This document shows, one piece after another, positions 35,501 through 48,086 of a DNA stretch of 64,000 nt; position 1 is the stretch's first letter; every line of letters starts with the position of its first letter. The position numbers and the translations under genes were made by a program. The notes beneath the pieces are model-generated. The model was not told the DNA's origin. It saw only the letters and a list, made by a program, of their open reading frames with translations, and did not search any database. The DNA comes from Typha latifolia (Eukaryota > Streptophyta > Magnoliopsida > Poales > Typhaceae): contig CM034103.1 in assembly GCA_019914945.1 (NCBI GenBank), positions 11,222,001 through 11,286,000 on the forward strand. Direction: 5' to 3'.

Positions 35501-38500
35501 AAGGATCAAGTTCTCCAAGAAAAAGTCGTCAAATAAGCCATGCAAATAAACTGAAGGAGTGAAATATCTATGTGCTAAAAAATTGTTGACATTTCAAATT
35601 ATTAACTTCTATTATAAATTATTCTTGTCAACCTACCAACTACTCTAAAAACTTAACCATGTTAGCCCCCATTCATTTCCAAAATATCTTTTTCTAATTC
35701 CGAAATACAATTCTTTATCCCCAAATAATAGTTAAATATCAAAATAGTCTTATTCCAGAATACAAATAGTATTCATCAAAATTACATCTTATACTATACA
35801 TAAACTCAATTATCAATTTATTCTTGATTTGACTACAAATTCTCTCAAATATTTTATCATACTTTATTACTTCTCTCTCATCTCTCGAACATCTTATTAT
35901 AATTTATCGCTCATCTCTCTTCTCCCTCAATCATCTTATCAATACATTACCATAATTTATCATTCATCTCTCAAACATTTATAATACATAATACCACCTC
36001 ATATAATAATTATAATAATAATATATTATTCTAATAGTAAATTCTTAAGATTAAGTATAAATATTACAAAATTTCTTAATAATATAATGTAATTGGACTT
36101 AAAAAATATATATTTATAATCTATTGTTCTATAACTTTTTTGTTTTACACTAATGAATAAAAATCAACTTAAAAAGTATAAATGTCAATAATTAAATATT
36201 CCATGAAAATAAGTACATTTTAAAAATTATTATTATTAGATACTATTTTAGAATATGCTTAAATATAAATATAAATATTAAAAAACTATTAATAATATAA
36301 TATATAACTTGATAGAATAAAATTAATTATAAATTATCTTATTATTAAAATAATTTTTACATGTACTAATAACATTAAAGTATAATATTAATAAACCAAT
36401 GTGTTATCAAATTAAATATTTATTCAAAGATAAAATAATACATTTACTATTTAAACCACATATTAACCTAATCGAATCTTTCTTTCTGTAAGTAATAAAA
36501 TAAGAAATTACATACCTACTACTTCCCTCCCAATCATTGCACACCTAGGACAGCATTTTATGGTAACCATAGATGGCCATGCTATAGGCATGGCACAGCA
36601 CGTGCCACAAGAGAGGAAGAGAAAAGATGGGGGCAACTACTCACCTTCACCCTTCTCTACTCGTCGTCGCTCGCCGCCAACCTCACTGTCATCCTCGACC
36701 CCCCCCCCCAAGCGAGATGCATCACTTGCAACAAACATGTCGGGTGCCCTAGCCCAAGGAGGAAGAGAAAGGGGCAATTGGGTCGGGTTGATTAAAAAAT
36801 TAAGTTGCTCATCTAGCTCAGGTGCATTGCGAGTGATGCGTCTCGCTAGGGGGGCAGCGAGCAATGATGACGAGCAGCAAACCTGCTAGGAGGGGTATCG
36901 TGCGGCACCCCTCGTGCCACATGCTGGTATGCCACCGGCATGGTCATCATTGATAGCAACGATAAAGTATTACCTACCTACCAGCATCCAATGTATATAT
37001 AGACGACAACATAGTAATGAACACCTACCAACACTCTATATAGCATTGCATACATAAAACATAAAGCATGATAATACATTATTATATGCATGCATTACAT
37101 ACATATAATACATTAATTTATTTACCATTTATCCAATCAATCTACTTTCAATCATATCGAAGGGTATTTTAATAATTTTTCTTTTTACCTTCATTTTATA
37201 TCACATCAAACATAATTAGTACACCCCTATACTAGAATGCAAATAAACATAGAAATAGTTATTTCTAGAATAAATCCCTTATTTTGGTATTAATAAATAG
37301 AAATTGCTATTCTTATTTCACCTCTATTCCACATATAAACAAGGCCTTAGAAAATAGCAGTTTTAATCCTCTTTTTATTCTAAACAATCCTAGGCTAGAA
37401 ACATTCCGGTAGGCCCAAGACATGGATTTGAATTAAAAAGGTGGAGGTTTAATATTTAATAGACAGATAGGTCTAGTAGGATTTGAACTCTATATCTCTT
37501 GCTTTGTTACCAAGTTGATTCATCGAAGGCCAGGTTGAAAAGGTGGCATTAGTGTATTTGGTAAGGCATGGAGAGATTTGTTCTACAAAAAAAAATTAAG
37601 CTTCAAATTTAGTTTGACAATGCACTAATTCTATATGATAAGGCCAATAAAGAAATTAATGTGAGGATTTTAGAGTGCACAGAGTGCTTGTAAGCCAAAT
37701 TTAGTTGTCTGTGGAATGCACTAATGCAGTCCACAAACAACTTCTGCTTTACAACTGCAAAAGCAGTGATATTTCATGATCATACAATTAAATTCTCGTC
37801 AGCAGAATATTAACACAGGAAGGAACTTTATGATGTAAAAATAATGTACTTATAATAACAGGAGTATGCTTTTCAGCACAAAGGACTTGCCTTCTCCTTT
37901 GAAAGAACTTCAGCCGAAGCATCAGGTGGAACTGAAGGCCATGTAGCTGGTTTGGGCCAGGGCAGCATGCTTAGAGAAGCACTGACAGAAGAAGATTGAA
38001 CACAGAGATCCGTGTTAGATGACACCAGAAACAAAAGCTTCAGGCGGGCAAAGATCAAGCAGATCATAAAACAGTAGCAAACTTAGATATACTGTGTACT
38101 TTCAGCAATATGAGAAACTGAATATATTTAGGTTAGCCAAATTTATACCTGTTAATTGGACTCTTTTCCATGTCAACTCCATAGCCTATAAGATATGCAA
38201 GTCTCATAAACTGCAATATCCATCAAGATCATCTTATAAAACAACCATGAATGTAGCAAATACTAAATACAAGTTCAAAGCTTAAAAATATTGCCTATAA
38301 CTAGAATAATGAATATTACTTGCTAAATTTCAACTAGTAAAAGATGCAAGTTGACATGTTCAGCTGTTTTAGCATCACAAAACACTAAAATAGCAAAAAA
38401 CTTTAAGATCCATGGAAACAAAAGCAGCACAAATTGTTTAATTGTTTGGGCTCATGATATCCTAGTTGTGACAATCAAATGTTTGACTAGGCTGCTTAAT

Positions 38501-40098
38501 TGAGAAAATACAAGAAGAATATGATTCTCACCTTAACTCGGGCAAGTGAATAAAGGTCACCTTGAAGACGATAGAACTCTTTCTCAGTATCAGGTGCAAG
38601 TCCACCATCATAAAGGGAAGTCGTTGAATTTATTAAAGCCAAACAAGCATTTATAACCCAAACTTCTTGAAAGCAAAATGATAGCAATTTCTGAGGAAAA
38701 AAACAGACAAAGGCTGGTATTATTCAGTAAGAGAAGTTTCTAATTCTGCAAACCAGTTCTTCCTGTAATATTCAGTTGCTAGAAATACAAAGGATGACTA
38801 GAATGGGAACGAGGCAAAAGATACATTACTTCATGCATGGCTAGCGTCTTTGAATAGCTGATGATAAATGAGTAGCCCCTTGCAGCAACCTCAAGTGGAC
38901 GACTCAATTTAAACAATAGCTGCAAAATAACAAGACGACTCAATTTGAGTGAACATAAAAAAAATAAACATAATTGTATTTAAAAAAAGATTCAAAATAG
39001 TTAGACTTATAGATCGAAAACTGCAAGTCTAAATCATAAAGTACTAATGTACTATCATATTCAAAGCCAAGGATGGCCGTGCCGGACAGGGCACTTGCCG
39101 TGCCGGTAGAGGCACGACACTTGGCACGGGGTGTGCCAATGGCACACCACCGTGTCGAGCCGTGCCGACCGTCACATACGCGTGTCATGCCACATGCCGT
39201 CCGGCACAGCCTCGTGCCGGTCATGTGCCAATGTAGAGGCTTTCTTAAAAAAAAAAAAGCTTATTTCAATCAATTTTTATCAAATCAACTTTACTTATTT
39301 TCTTAACAAACATGATATGACATGTAGAACCCATTTTTTTAACTTTTTCTTATTTTCATTAATTAACTTTTATTATTTGTTATTTTTGAAATGACAACTT
39401 ATTTGTCATTTTTTAAAATTGGAATGACAATTCATTTGCTAGACCTGAACAACCACAAAACCGAATTTATCAGAGACAGAAGAAAGAAAAGAGATCATCT
39501 CAAGCTCAATATGATTATAGTCAAATGAGAGAAGGACTTGAGTTTATAGGTAGCAAGACATCAGGAGAGGTGCGCCCACAGGATGATATAAGTTCATCAT
39601 CATTATCATCATATCAATCACACCCACGAGCCACAACACCCTTATTATACTCCATATCCACAAATGCATATGCTTATGGTGTGCCCGTGCTGTCTTTGGT
39701 TGTTCCCGTGTATATTCAATATACATATCATATCATCGAAAAATTATAAAATTCTTATTTCTATGAAGACTATGTGAGACGTTATAATGAGCAATAATAT
39801 CAGTAAATAAATTTTGAAGAATATCAACAAAAATATGTTATTTACAAAAATAATCTAAAGATAAAAAATCATAAAATATTGTAATGTAGATTTTAAATTT
39901 TAATACATATATTTAGACAAAAAAATCAAAGATTGACATACCAAAGACCTAAAAATATCTCTAAATATCCTAAAAAATTTATTAAAAATATTATAGGGGG
40001 CGTGCCGATGGTGGCACGACCATCACCGTTCAAAACTGCTGGAATTTCTATTGAAAACATCACAAAGCTAACTTTTGGATAAGATAAGCTGGTATTAT

Positions 40099-40132
<34 letters not shown>

Positions 40133-43100
40133 TATGTCTTGCATAAATATGTGGACGGGTACATAGGTGCATAGACTGTAGACGGGAGAATTTAGAGTTT
40201 TACATGTAGCTTAAAAGCAAGGATGGCTATGTCGATGGAGTATCAGCACACGGCACTAGTGCGTGCTAAACTGACATGACCTTGTGCTGACCTGTACCAA
40301 TCCAGATGAGTTTTTTTTTTTTTTTTAATTTTGTTTTCATACTTTAGAAACTAACTTGGGGTTTACAAATAATAGATTAGTCCAATTTTAGTAGATCTAT
40401 TATTTATAAGGGTCTTTCTTTAGTGCTAGATCTATTAAAAAAAATACTCTTTGAAATGTAGGAATCAAAGGAAAATCATGATTTCCCTAAAAAAAACTCT
40501 CCTAAATTTTAAAAAATCAGAATTAATATGTTAAATTCATTCAAATTGGATCAAAATTGGTTGGAAACCAAGGATGGCTCGCTTATGGCACAACTTATGC
40601 TACAAGAGTAGAGGCTCAACCCACTTTGTCAACCCCATGCAAGAGAGGAGAGAAAAAGAAAAAGAGAAGAAGGCTACACGCCTCTCCCTGTTGGCCATTT
40701 GTCATCGCTCTCACCGCTCGCCCTTGCCCTTCACATGCCCTAGCCTGACAAGGAAGAAAATGATGATGGAAGCAGGCTGAATAAAAACTATCCAATTTGC
40801 GGATATAACTTAAGTTGCAGATCGCTGCTATTTGACGAGAGAAGGGGTAACATGCGGCACCCCCCACCCCACCCCTCGTGCCACGTGTTGGAATGTCGGC
40901 GACACGACGATCCTTGATAGGAACATATAGATTAACTCCACATGAGTTGATTTAAACCCAAATTTTATAATTTTAGGGATAAAATTTCAGTCTAGTTAGA
41001 TTTCCCTCAAATTGTAGAAAAAAAAAATCTGAAATTGATATGTCAAATTCATTCAAATTAATTAAAATCTATATAAGAACATGTTTGATTAACTACATTC
41101 AATTAGGTATTGGTTTTTATATTGAACTATTGTCAATTAACAAATATATTCAATTATATTATGCATTCAATAATGTTTTTACTGGACTATTGTTATATCT
41201 TTAATAATAGGTCATTTATAAAAATAATATAGCATTAAAAGACTCTAACGTAAACTTTAATTACATGATGAAGTGTTAACTCATTAATATTAGTTTTACT
41301 AAACATATTCAATCATATTATGTGTTGAATAATATTTTTATTAGATTATTAATATATCGTTAATAAAATAGGTCATTTAAAAAAATAATTTAAAGGATAA
41401 AAACTCTAATGTAGGTTTTAGTACATATATTCTAACTAAAAACTAAATATTGGCATGCTAAAGACCCAAAAATATCTTTAAATACACTAAAAATTTTATT
41501 AAAATGTGCTAAATACACGCCAATGGCATGCGGGGGCGTCTTAGGCGGGAATCGGCAAAGCACATGCCTTTGGCACGACCATCGTTTATTCAAAATAAAG
41601 ACTAAGAATTGTCATGCCGAAAACATTAAAAATATCTTTAATACCCCCCTAATAATTTATTAGAGGTTGTCAAAGGCATGTCGGGAGCATGCTGACGAGA
41701 GATTGGTGCCCATGTGCCTTCGGCACGACCATCTTGCTTAAAAGTGTTGATGTTGTAAATTCTAGATATAAGCTATTGACTCTAACTAGAAGATCTGAAT
41801 GGTTTACATCATATTCTTATAACAAGACTATTTTCTTAATAGATGCACAAGATACATATATACCCAACTTTGGAAATGCAAAACTTTTGGGACTTACGGG
41901 AACTTTGATGCACATCATTGACCATATAAGTTTCCAAATATTTATAAACGTAATCTTTTGGACTTTGCAAGTCAGATCATATGATCAAGGCTGTGTTTAC
42001 AAGATACAAACTCTTATAGCCATTTATATATGCTCTAAAATATGTGTATATGAACATTACACACATAAATAACATATAAAAATATACCTATCACTAAGAT
42101 TCTCAAATGAGAAAATGAAAATAGAATAGTTCCATGCTGCTTTAATTAGCGAACTATGGGGAAAAGGGAAATGATGAAATCTAGATTCCAGTTGAAGCAG
42201 TTAAAGTATCAACAAGTAAAATCATCAATGGTCATAGCTAGCTAAAAGCAACATAGGATAAAATTTTAGCGACTCTCCAATGAAGGTCAATTAATTGACC
42301 TATGAAGCTTCATTGCAAAAGCTAACTCAGAAAAATCTTTCGGGAGAAATATATTAAGATAAAGATGGAAAAGGACTGGCCAACATAATGTTAGTTCTAT
42401 ACAAGAAATACATAATGAACAATTGATCTAATTTCGCATGCTTCCTCAGAGTACCATTTAACTTTAAACTTTTCACGATACATTAAATATATTGAGCAAT
42501 GCAAGAGAATACTGCAGTATATAATAATGGGCACACCTTTGATTGGCATGCAAAAAGATATTGTCTAAATTCAAACTCTCTAAAAGAATCATCCTGAACG
42601 ATTTGCGTTAATAGTTTGAAACCAGGATTCAGCAGAGCAGCCTGGTCATCACCATTTTCCAACCCTCCAAAATCTCTGTGCTTCCCAAGAGCATTTACTG
42701 CATATGAGAAAAAGCATGAGTGAGCTGATTGATGAGGTAAAAACAGGTCAAGGAACTATGTTCATGACTATAGGACAATAGCCCACTATCACACTAAGGA
42801 AATATACTAGTTTCTCCAACAATATTGATAAAAGGTTTCATCCTTCTCAACCAAAATTCAGAGAATGGGAAAAGAGATGTGAAAAGGAAAGCTCAAAAAA
42901 AGAACATCTCAAAAGATAAGAACAAAATCAGTTGGTGTATGAAGATTGTAGGTCAAGGTAAACATGTAGCATCAAATTTATCGTATTGTCATTATTTATC
43001 CAAAAAAGGAAGGAGAAAAGGAAAATAAAATCTAGAATGAGGAGGTCCAATGTCAAATTCTATAGTCTGAAGAGCATCCATAGATATCAAGCCTTGTCCA

Positions 43101-46100
43101 ATTAATTAAATTTTAATTTATATCCACTGAAAGGCATACTGTAGAGCTATTTTGGTAGAATAACTTATAATTTTAATTTGAGAAGGTTTCAAACTTTCAA
43201 CATATCTAGTTCATAACAGATTAATCAATCTGGCCATTGTTGTGAAAGGACAGACAAAAACTTGTTATCTAAGTCAAATGACACAAATCCATGTGTAAAC
43301 GGAGAAGAACCAAACCATTATTCAATCAACAATAATTATCTAACCACAAAAAAAGTTATAGTGCAGCAGTGAATTGCAGTTTGAAGCATATATATTAGTA
43401 TTCTATTGTGAACATCATATATTCACCTAGAAATAGATAAAAGTCAAATAATAACAACAATGAAGTGAACAAGAAAATAAATGTGCAGTAACCTGTTTCT
43501 AGATAACAAAGTTCCAGCTCATCATATTCACGTAATGAATCTTCATGAAGATGAGCCATCTCAAACATGAAAGCCAAGCTTTCCTGGAACAAAAGAAATA
43601 TCAACTTCAAAGGCAAAGCTTAAAAAAAAGTTTCAGAGAAAATTGAAACAGACAACAGCTAACCCTTTCTTCACTTGAAACTGTTGACATCAAGTAAGTT
43701 TGGTCAAATACCTTCAAGATAAAGAAGTTGCAAAAGTTCCACACTGGCATAAAACGTTGTTCACTAAGCTTGCGAATTTCCTCTTCATAAAATTGAACAC
43801 GTCTATCCAACGTACTCCTGATAGATTCCACAATTTTGGAATCCAAGTCTTCCCAAAAGCTTGCATCAGCTCCATGTAAGTCCAATTTGCAGCATCTGAA
43901 TAAGACATGGGGAATTCAAAATTTTGTTCAGCTACCTAGATTAACAAATTCAATCCTTTCATAAGAAAAAAGGACAAAAGAAAATATCAACAAAGTCAAA
44001 CAAATTCAGCAAAAATGGCTCAGTTAAACAGATATAAATGAAGTTGGTGTGCCTCCTGCTATTACAACTGGTTCACCAGATTCGCCTAGAGCAGCATGTA
44101 TGACTCAAATCAGATAGTAGCTGGGCCGAACTGTATTAAGAACTAAGGAAATGTGGAAAATTGAATTCAGCATGAGATCATTAAAATATGGAAAGGAACA
44201 CAAAGGGACGGAGGGCACCTTTAATGGAATAGGAATCATAGTTGAAAGAGATGATTCTGTGCCAACTTACAACTCTATCCATTATTAGAGTATATGATAT
44301 TTTAAATATAAAAAGTAAATAATGATGTATTATACCTCTCCTTCTTTTTGGAGCTGAAATCAACTTCAAGTCTAGTATATACTTTTTTTGCCATTTTAGT
44401 TGCTTGGTCATTACTAGGATGAACCTTTGAGACGAATACAATGAACCACTCTCGATCATCATTTTGAACAATTAATTTGAGCCGTGGCTTAAGAATGGTC
44501 CTAAATTCGTCAAGATCCTGCTCAAATAAAAGAGATAACCTGTAATTAACTCAAGAAAAGGGGTTATCAACTTATCATAATAATCAAGACACAGCAGCCT
44601 GCAGTAGGATCAATGTGAATGCCAGGAATACCTCGCAAGTAGCAAGAACAACAGTTGCATATGGCTCCCGGAACCAAAACACAGACTGCTCTTGTGGAAA
44701 CCGACTACGCAGCCTTGCATCAGTAGTTAATATAAACTCAGCCGGCAATTTGTCCACATAAACAGGATTACGAGTCTTGTTATTTAGACAAGCCTTTGTT
44801 AATGGCAGACGTTGTTCAAAACTCTCTTTGACAGTAGGCCACAAGTCACTTACATCTTCAACTGGCACACAGAACAAGGATTACCACACATGAGCTGCAA
44901 CCAAACTGACCATAAAAAGAATACTCCAAAAAAGAGAAAAAACAAATTCAGTCTGATCATATCAAGTAATACTGCTTGTTTTCATTTGGAAGAAAAAAAG
45001 ATCCACCTCAAATTTTGATGTGGATAACAACAAGAAGTAGGCCAGCATCATCTTATATGAATGTTATACACTGAGATATGCTGGCTTCAATTTGTCTTGT
45101 ACTATAAATAATGCAAAAGCCCCAAGGAATATCGTGTGGCTTTGAGGTTTACAAAGTATAAAAAAAAAGGAAGAAATACAATTTACACCCTTGTAATTAG
45201 GCTAAAAATTTAGAGTGTCTCCTGAATTTTATTTGTGTCACTTAACCCCCCTTATAGTTCTAACATATATGCAATGCCTAACAAACATTAATTCTAATAT
45301 AAAATGATAAAAATACCATTTTTTTGTTACATCAACTAATTATAAAAGTGCTTATTTTGCAAAAATTGTTTTGTCGTATGCTTCATTCTTCTCAATCTGT
45401 CTTACTTTTATTCCACATTGTAAAAAACAAAAGAGAGATAATGTAAGGCAAAATGGTCAAAAGTTTAATAATTTTAGTAGATTACCATCACCATTAGTTT
45501 TGACAGAAAAGCTAACAATTTCACATAGACTAGGACTACAAAGGAATTAAGTGACACAAATAAAAGTCATTTAGAGATAAAATGTATTTTCTTCTAAGAA
45601 ATAAAAATAAAAATAAAAAATCTATACAACAATAATGTAGGTCCCGCCACTAGAAAGCTCTTCATCTCAATTAAAAAGATAAAATGTATTTTCTCCTAGA
45701 AAAAATAAGAATTAAAAAAAAAATCTATACAACAACAATGCAAGTCCCACCACTAGAAAGCTCTTCACCTCAACAATCTCAACACAACAAAGAGTAGGAT
45801 GGAACGAAGGCGTCAAAGGGAACACTTTCGGCCATGCTTTTCACTACCCTAGAAGGGTTACTACTTACTAGCATTTTGTAGTTTTGGGAAAGCCACAATC
45901 TCAACACAACAAATAGTAGGATGGAACAAAGGCATCAAAGGGAACAATTTTGGACATGCTTTTCACTTACCTAGAAGAGTTACTAGCATTTTGTATTTTT
46001 GGGATAGCCACTATCGAGTATGCCATGTACAAAGCAATTGTCAAATCTAATATGCATAAAACCAATGTTGAACAGGGCTAATTGTATATTGTTTGGTGGA

Positions 46101-47304
46101 TGGGGAGATAATCATATATAATCAAATAATTCTAAACACAGGTAATGATCATATAATACTAGTTATCATCAACCAGGCCTTTTACAACATTACATGGTTA
46201 TCTAGAGCGGAGCTCAAAGATAAGAAGGATTTAAATTAATTGTCTACAATTAGCTCTCAACTTCACTTCTTCCTGCTAGAAGTTGGTGATAAAAATTCTG
46301 GCTAAAGCAAAATTTTGCCTTCAGAGCTATCTTAAAAGTTCAGTTTCGTGCAACTTAAGAACAACATTTTGAAATGCCCTCTACACAAGGAAATAATCTA
46401 AACAAGTGGAAACAAGAGAATATCTTTTCCAAATAGTTGTTTTTTACTATTTGGCAACTCCATTTTGTGCCCTTGTGTTGTATCTTCTAACATTCAGTTT
46501 GAAGCTCATATGAAGGAGAGTTTAGCAAGGTAGCTCGACAAGCATTTGAAAGTAATCGCCTTCATGCATAATTGCATATCTACTGCACAAATGCAAAGAC
46601 GAGAAAGAGAGCACACCATCGATTGGAGGATGTGATAGTGTATAATCAAGAAGTCTCACACCTTGAATAGGTCCTCAAGGAAAATGTAAACCTAGAGAAG
46701 GTACATTATCAACTTGAAAATTTTGAATTCCTAACGGATTTGTATTAAAACGATGACTTACATAAAAACACAGAAATGCAGGCAATCAGTTAGCCGAAAG
46801 GAAAATCTAGAGCAATTAAAGTATAAGTTATGAACTTTGCTAAACCGGAAAATAAAAAGATAGAACTAGGTCAGGTGGCTTGCAGATAAGAACTTAAAAG
46901 AGAAGTTCTAGACATGAACAACGTAAAAGATAAAACATCAATAAAAGAACTTGTATAGGTGAAAAGGTAATAATTTTACCCCTTAGAGAGTAAATTTTGA
47001 GAAGATATAGATGGAGTAGATAGCAAAAAATTAAACAAAGGAGCAAAGTTGATATAGCAAGAGAAATTGGGGGCATAAGAAGCTCTTTTAACGAACGGAA
47101 AAGGCGGTAGCGCCCTAACAAGAAGAGCGAAACAGGAACCGGCGGATGGCTTCCGAGATCAAGCATCGGAACATCAGATCCACCAAGAAACAAGAACGCT
47201 ACGGAAGAGAAAATAGGAGAGAGATCTAGGATTGCCTTACCGGCAATGACGAGGCGATCGCAGGAGCTCTTGATTGTCTGGAACTGCGCGAGGTAGTTAG
47301 CCAT
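24442..47304 (-). CDS. TRS130: TRAPPII subunit TRS130 / TRAPPC10 (one frameshift)
   Basis: Exons from the 5' end: 47241-47304, 44632-44861, 44336-44517, 43712-43895, 43493-43583, 42537-42697, 38830-38919, 38532-38690, 38149-38210, 37891-37981, 34424-34581, 34085-34304, 32654-33199, 32170-32381, 31484-31871, 31307-31397, 31111-31195, 28293-28476, 26018-26289, 24709-24799, 24442-24617. The product, about 1245 residues, closely follows plant TRS130 from MANYLAQFQTIKSSCDRL to SSSYCIPA. It is a core subunit of TRAPPII, the tethering complex acting on RAB-A/Rab11 GTPases at the trans-Golgi network and needed for cell-plate formation. Conserved landmarks: FILTTDARLRSRFPQEQ, RKLSEQRFMPVWNFCNFF, SWWKRHGVVLDGEIAA and QLGLPDVGDANISCNPAGPH. 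Exon 14 is 212 bases, one short of 213; reading frame changes at the G run 32315-32319. The intron after exon 10 starts with GC. The last intron has two possible borders. Confidence 0.92.
25355..26017 (-). mobile_element. RTE-type LINE 3' fragment in TRS130 intron 19
   Basis: Minus-strand reading gives RTE reverse-transcriptase C-terminal motifs in broken frames: LKWRSASSVLCD, FYRTAI, YGLEYWATRNQH and RLR*FGHVQ (a stop where family members have W). The 3' end carries the tagtcccaactatttgggg motif and a GTT-type tail (25359-25378 on the plus strand as aac repeats), typical of plant RTE elements. The block reaches up to the exon 19 splice donor at 26017. Confidence 0.85.
28770..29048. repeat. 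Gene-like repeat with caagctt/gagctc words
   Basis: Rich in aagcttgaatgagct, caagctcag, caagcttggg and gctcaa words, like the stretch 30670-30790 beyond the Mutator-like insertion. It resembles common plant non-autonomous DNA-transposon debris; no boundaries with target duplications were fixed. The open frame 28799-28981 is not a gene. Confidence 0.4.
29472..30215. mobile_element. Nested hAT-like insertion with AG-rich core
   Basis: The ends are short inverted repeats CAAGGATTCGAG and CCAAGGTTCC (other strand). The flanks ggtaatag and ggtaataa match in 7 of 8, a hAT-like duplication. Terminal 100-base regions are rich in gatcggat/cgatacg palindromic words. The centre is a purine-rich minisatellite. 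Confidence 0.5.
29655..29900. repeat. Purine-rich minisatellite, about 60-bp unit, four copies
   Basis: Units run gagtgagggagagggaaaga, an A8-A10 run, gggtatgagagag, and aaaaaggaagaga with small changes. All four lie on the plus strand inside the nested insertion in TRS130 intron 17. Confidence 0.85.
32315..32319 (-). other. G-run at the TRS130 exon 14 frameshift
   Basis: Five G (C on the coding strand) where the conserved reading requires six. Upstream the frame reads LKPGRNVITLDIP; downstream the conserved GQIGHLRFRSHGFSK lies in the next frame. Exon length 212 rather than 213 agrees. Confidence 0.8.
32521..32568. repeat. (AT)n microsatellite in TRS130 intron 13
   Basis: Twenty-four AT units, 86 bases after the exon 13 donor. 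Confidence 0.95.
35600..37350. repeat. Repeat-rich part of TRS130 intron 10
   Basis: AT-rich arms around 35660-35770 and 37230-37340 look partly inverted relative to one another (words such as tattccagaatacaaatag against tagaatgcaaataaa). They enclose a GC-rich GGCACG-type block at 36560-36960. Probably a nested DNA transposon relic; borders are uncertain. Confidence 0.4.
36560..36960. repeat. GGCACG-rich dispersed repeat, copy 1
   Basis: Starts like atagatggccatgctatagg, ends near catcattgatag, with many ggcac/gtgcc words. Related to copies at 39065, 40220, 40566 and 62452. The open frames here (36560-36889) are not genes. Confidence 0.55.
37885..37890 (-). other. GC-AG intron donor after TRS130 exon 10
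   Basis: The exon ends GAGAAG and the intron begins GCAAGT, the accepted consensus for the minor GC-AG class. No in-phase GT donor joins correctly to exon 11, which begins ATGTTTCTTC. Confidence 0.8.
39065..40310. repeat. GGCACG-rich dispersed repeats in TRS130 intron 6
   Basis: A copy starts caaggatggccgtgccgg at 39069 with dense gtgcc/ggcac words to 39240. A tail with ggtggcacgaccatcacc lies at about 40000-40028. A further start, caaggatggctatgtcgatgg-like, lies at about 40220. A TATG microsatellite (40101-40134) separates them. No gene is present. Confidence 0.5.
40101..40134. repeat. (TATG)n microsatellite
   Basis: Eight or so tetranucleotide units in TRS130 intron 6. Confidence 0.85.
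40566..40917. mobile_element. Short inverted-end GGCACG-type element
   Basis: Begins CAAGGATGG and ends ATCCTTG, a short inverted terminal match, about 350 bases, with internal ggcac and gtgcc words and a C/G-rich run at 40857-40880. Probably one complete copy of the family seen in fragments elsewhere. No convincing target duplication. Confidence 0.45.
41530..41735. repeat. Further GGCACG-type repeat tails
   Basis: Two neighbouring segments end ggcacgaccatcgtt and ggcacgaccatcttg after aaaatatcttta...cccaaaaat-type AT-rich sequence; they resemble the tail at 39960-40028. The open frame starting at 41689 is repeat-derived and not a gene. Confidence 0.45.
45168..45598. mobile_element. MITE in TRS130 intron 1
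   Basis: A perfect 19-bp inverted pair, ttttatttgtgtcacttaa at 45227-45245 and its complement at 45547-45565, with weaker outer inverted similarity (gaagaaatacaattta against taaaatgtattttcttc). About 430 bases, no coding capacity. Confidence 0.65.
45577..46012. repeat. Two adjacent tandem duplications
   Basis: A unit of about 100 bases (start gataaaatgtattttct, includes ccactagaaagctcttca) occurs at 45577-45676 and 45678-45773. It is followed by a unit of about 120 bases (start aatctcaacacaacaaa, includes catgcttttcac) at 45774-45895 and 45896-46012. Confidence 0.8.
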
Positions 47305-47770
47305 GGCGGATCACAGCGTCTGCATGGCCAATCCAAGCTCAGATCGAAGAATTTGGATCGGAGAAGTGAGAGGAGAAGTAAATCTGACGGTGTGCGAGAG
47401 AGTATTTGTTCCCAGTCGTTGGTAAGTAATCTTTGTTCAACACTATCGGTCCGGGCGCAGTAGACGGGCGGCCGTCAGAGGATCAGAACTTGCGAATTTG
47501 ACCCGAAACCCGATAACTAAGTTGGCGGATCCGGCCTGAGCAAAAATGGGTCTGCATGAGAATCTTCCAAGTTCTAAACCAAAGGAAAGTGAAATAATAA
47601 TAAATAAAAAACTCCTGATCTAATATTTCTAGTTTAAAATTTTATTATTATATTTAGTAGTTTATTTGAATAGTGGTTATGACTGAAGACCTGATATTAT
47701 AGGTTAGACTTTGGTTAATATGCTAATATAACCGTCTAGTGATTTTTTTTTCTCAAGTAGAAAATATAAG
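47305..47770 (-). promoter_or_regulatory. TRS130 promoter and 5' leader region
   Basis: GC-rich upstream flank of the TRS130 start codon, including gggcggccg and agacgggcgg words. No clear TATA box; this fits a broadly expressed gene. Start site not fixed. Confidence 0.4.
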
Positions 47771-48086
47771 GCTGAGTTTGCTTGTGGAATAAGGGTGGAA
47801 TAGGTATAATTTATTTTTGATAGTAAAATAAGTTATTCTAATGTTTAGTTCAATACTAGTATAATAAATAATAATTATATTTAATGTGACATAAAGTTAA
47901 TATTAAAATATTAAAGAATAATGAAATTGTATTGGATATCGATGCTATTTTAAATGAAACAACGACAATACCCTTGAGTATATGTTAAAGTAGTAGTAAA
48001 TAATTTTTTATAAAATAATATTATTTTTTATTAAAAATGCAAACTTAAAATACAATATATATTCACACTATGAATAAATAACTATG

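Noticed and set aside
37440..37520. tRNA-like phrase (aggatttgaactc)
   Set aside because: Resembles a T-loop word, but no cloverleaf could be formed around it; probably repeat sequence.
39073..39394. Open frames with Arg/His/Pro-rich peptides
   Set aside because: Translation of the GGCACG-type repeat in TRS130 intron 6.
42825..43028. 67-codon lysine-rich frame
   Set aside because: Intronic, no similarity, A-rich composition.
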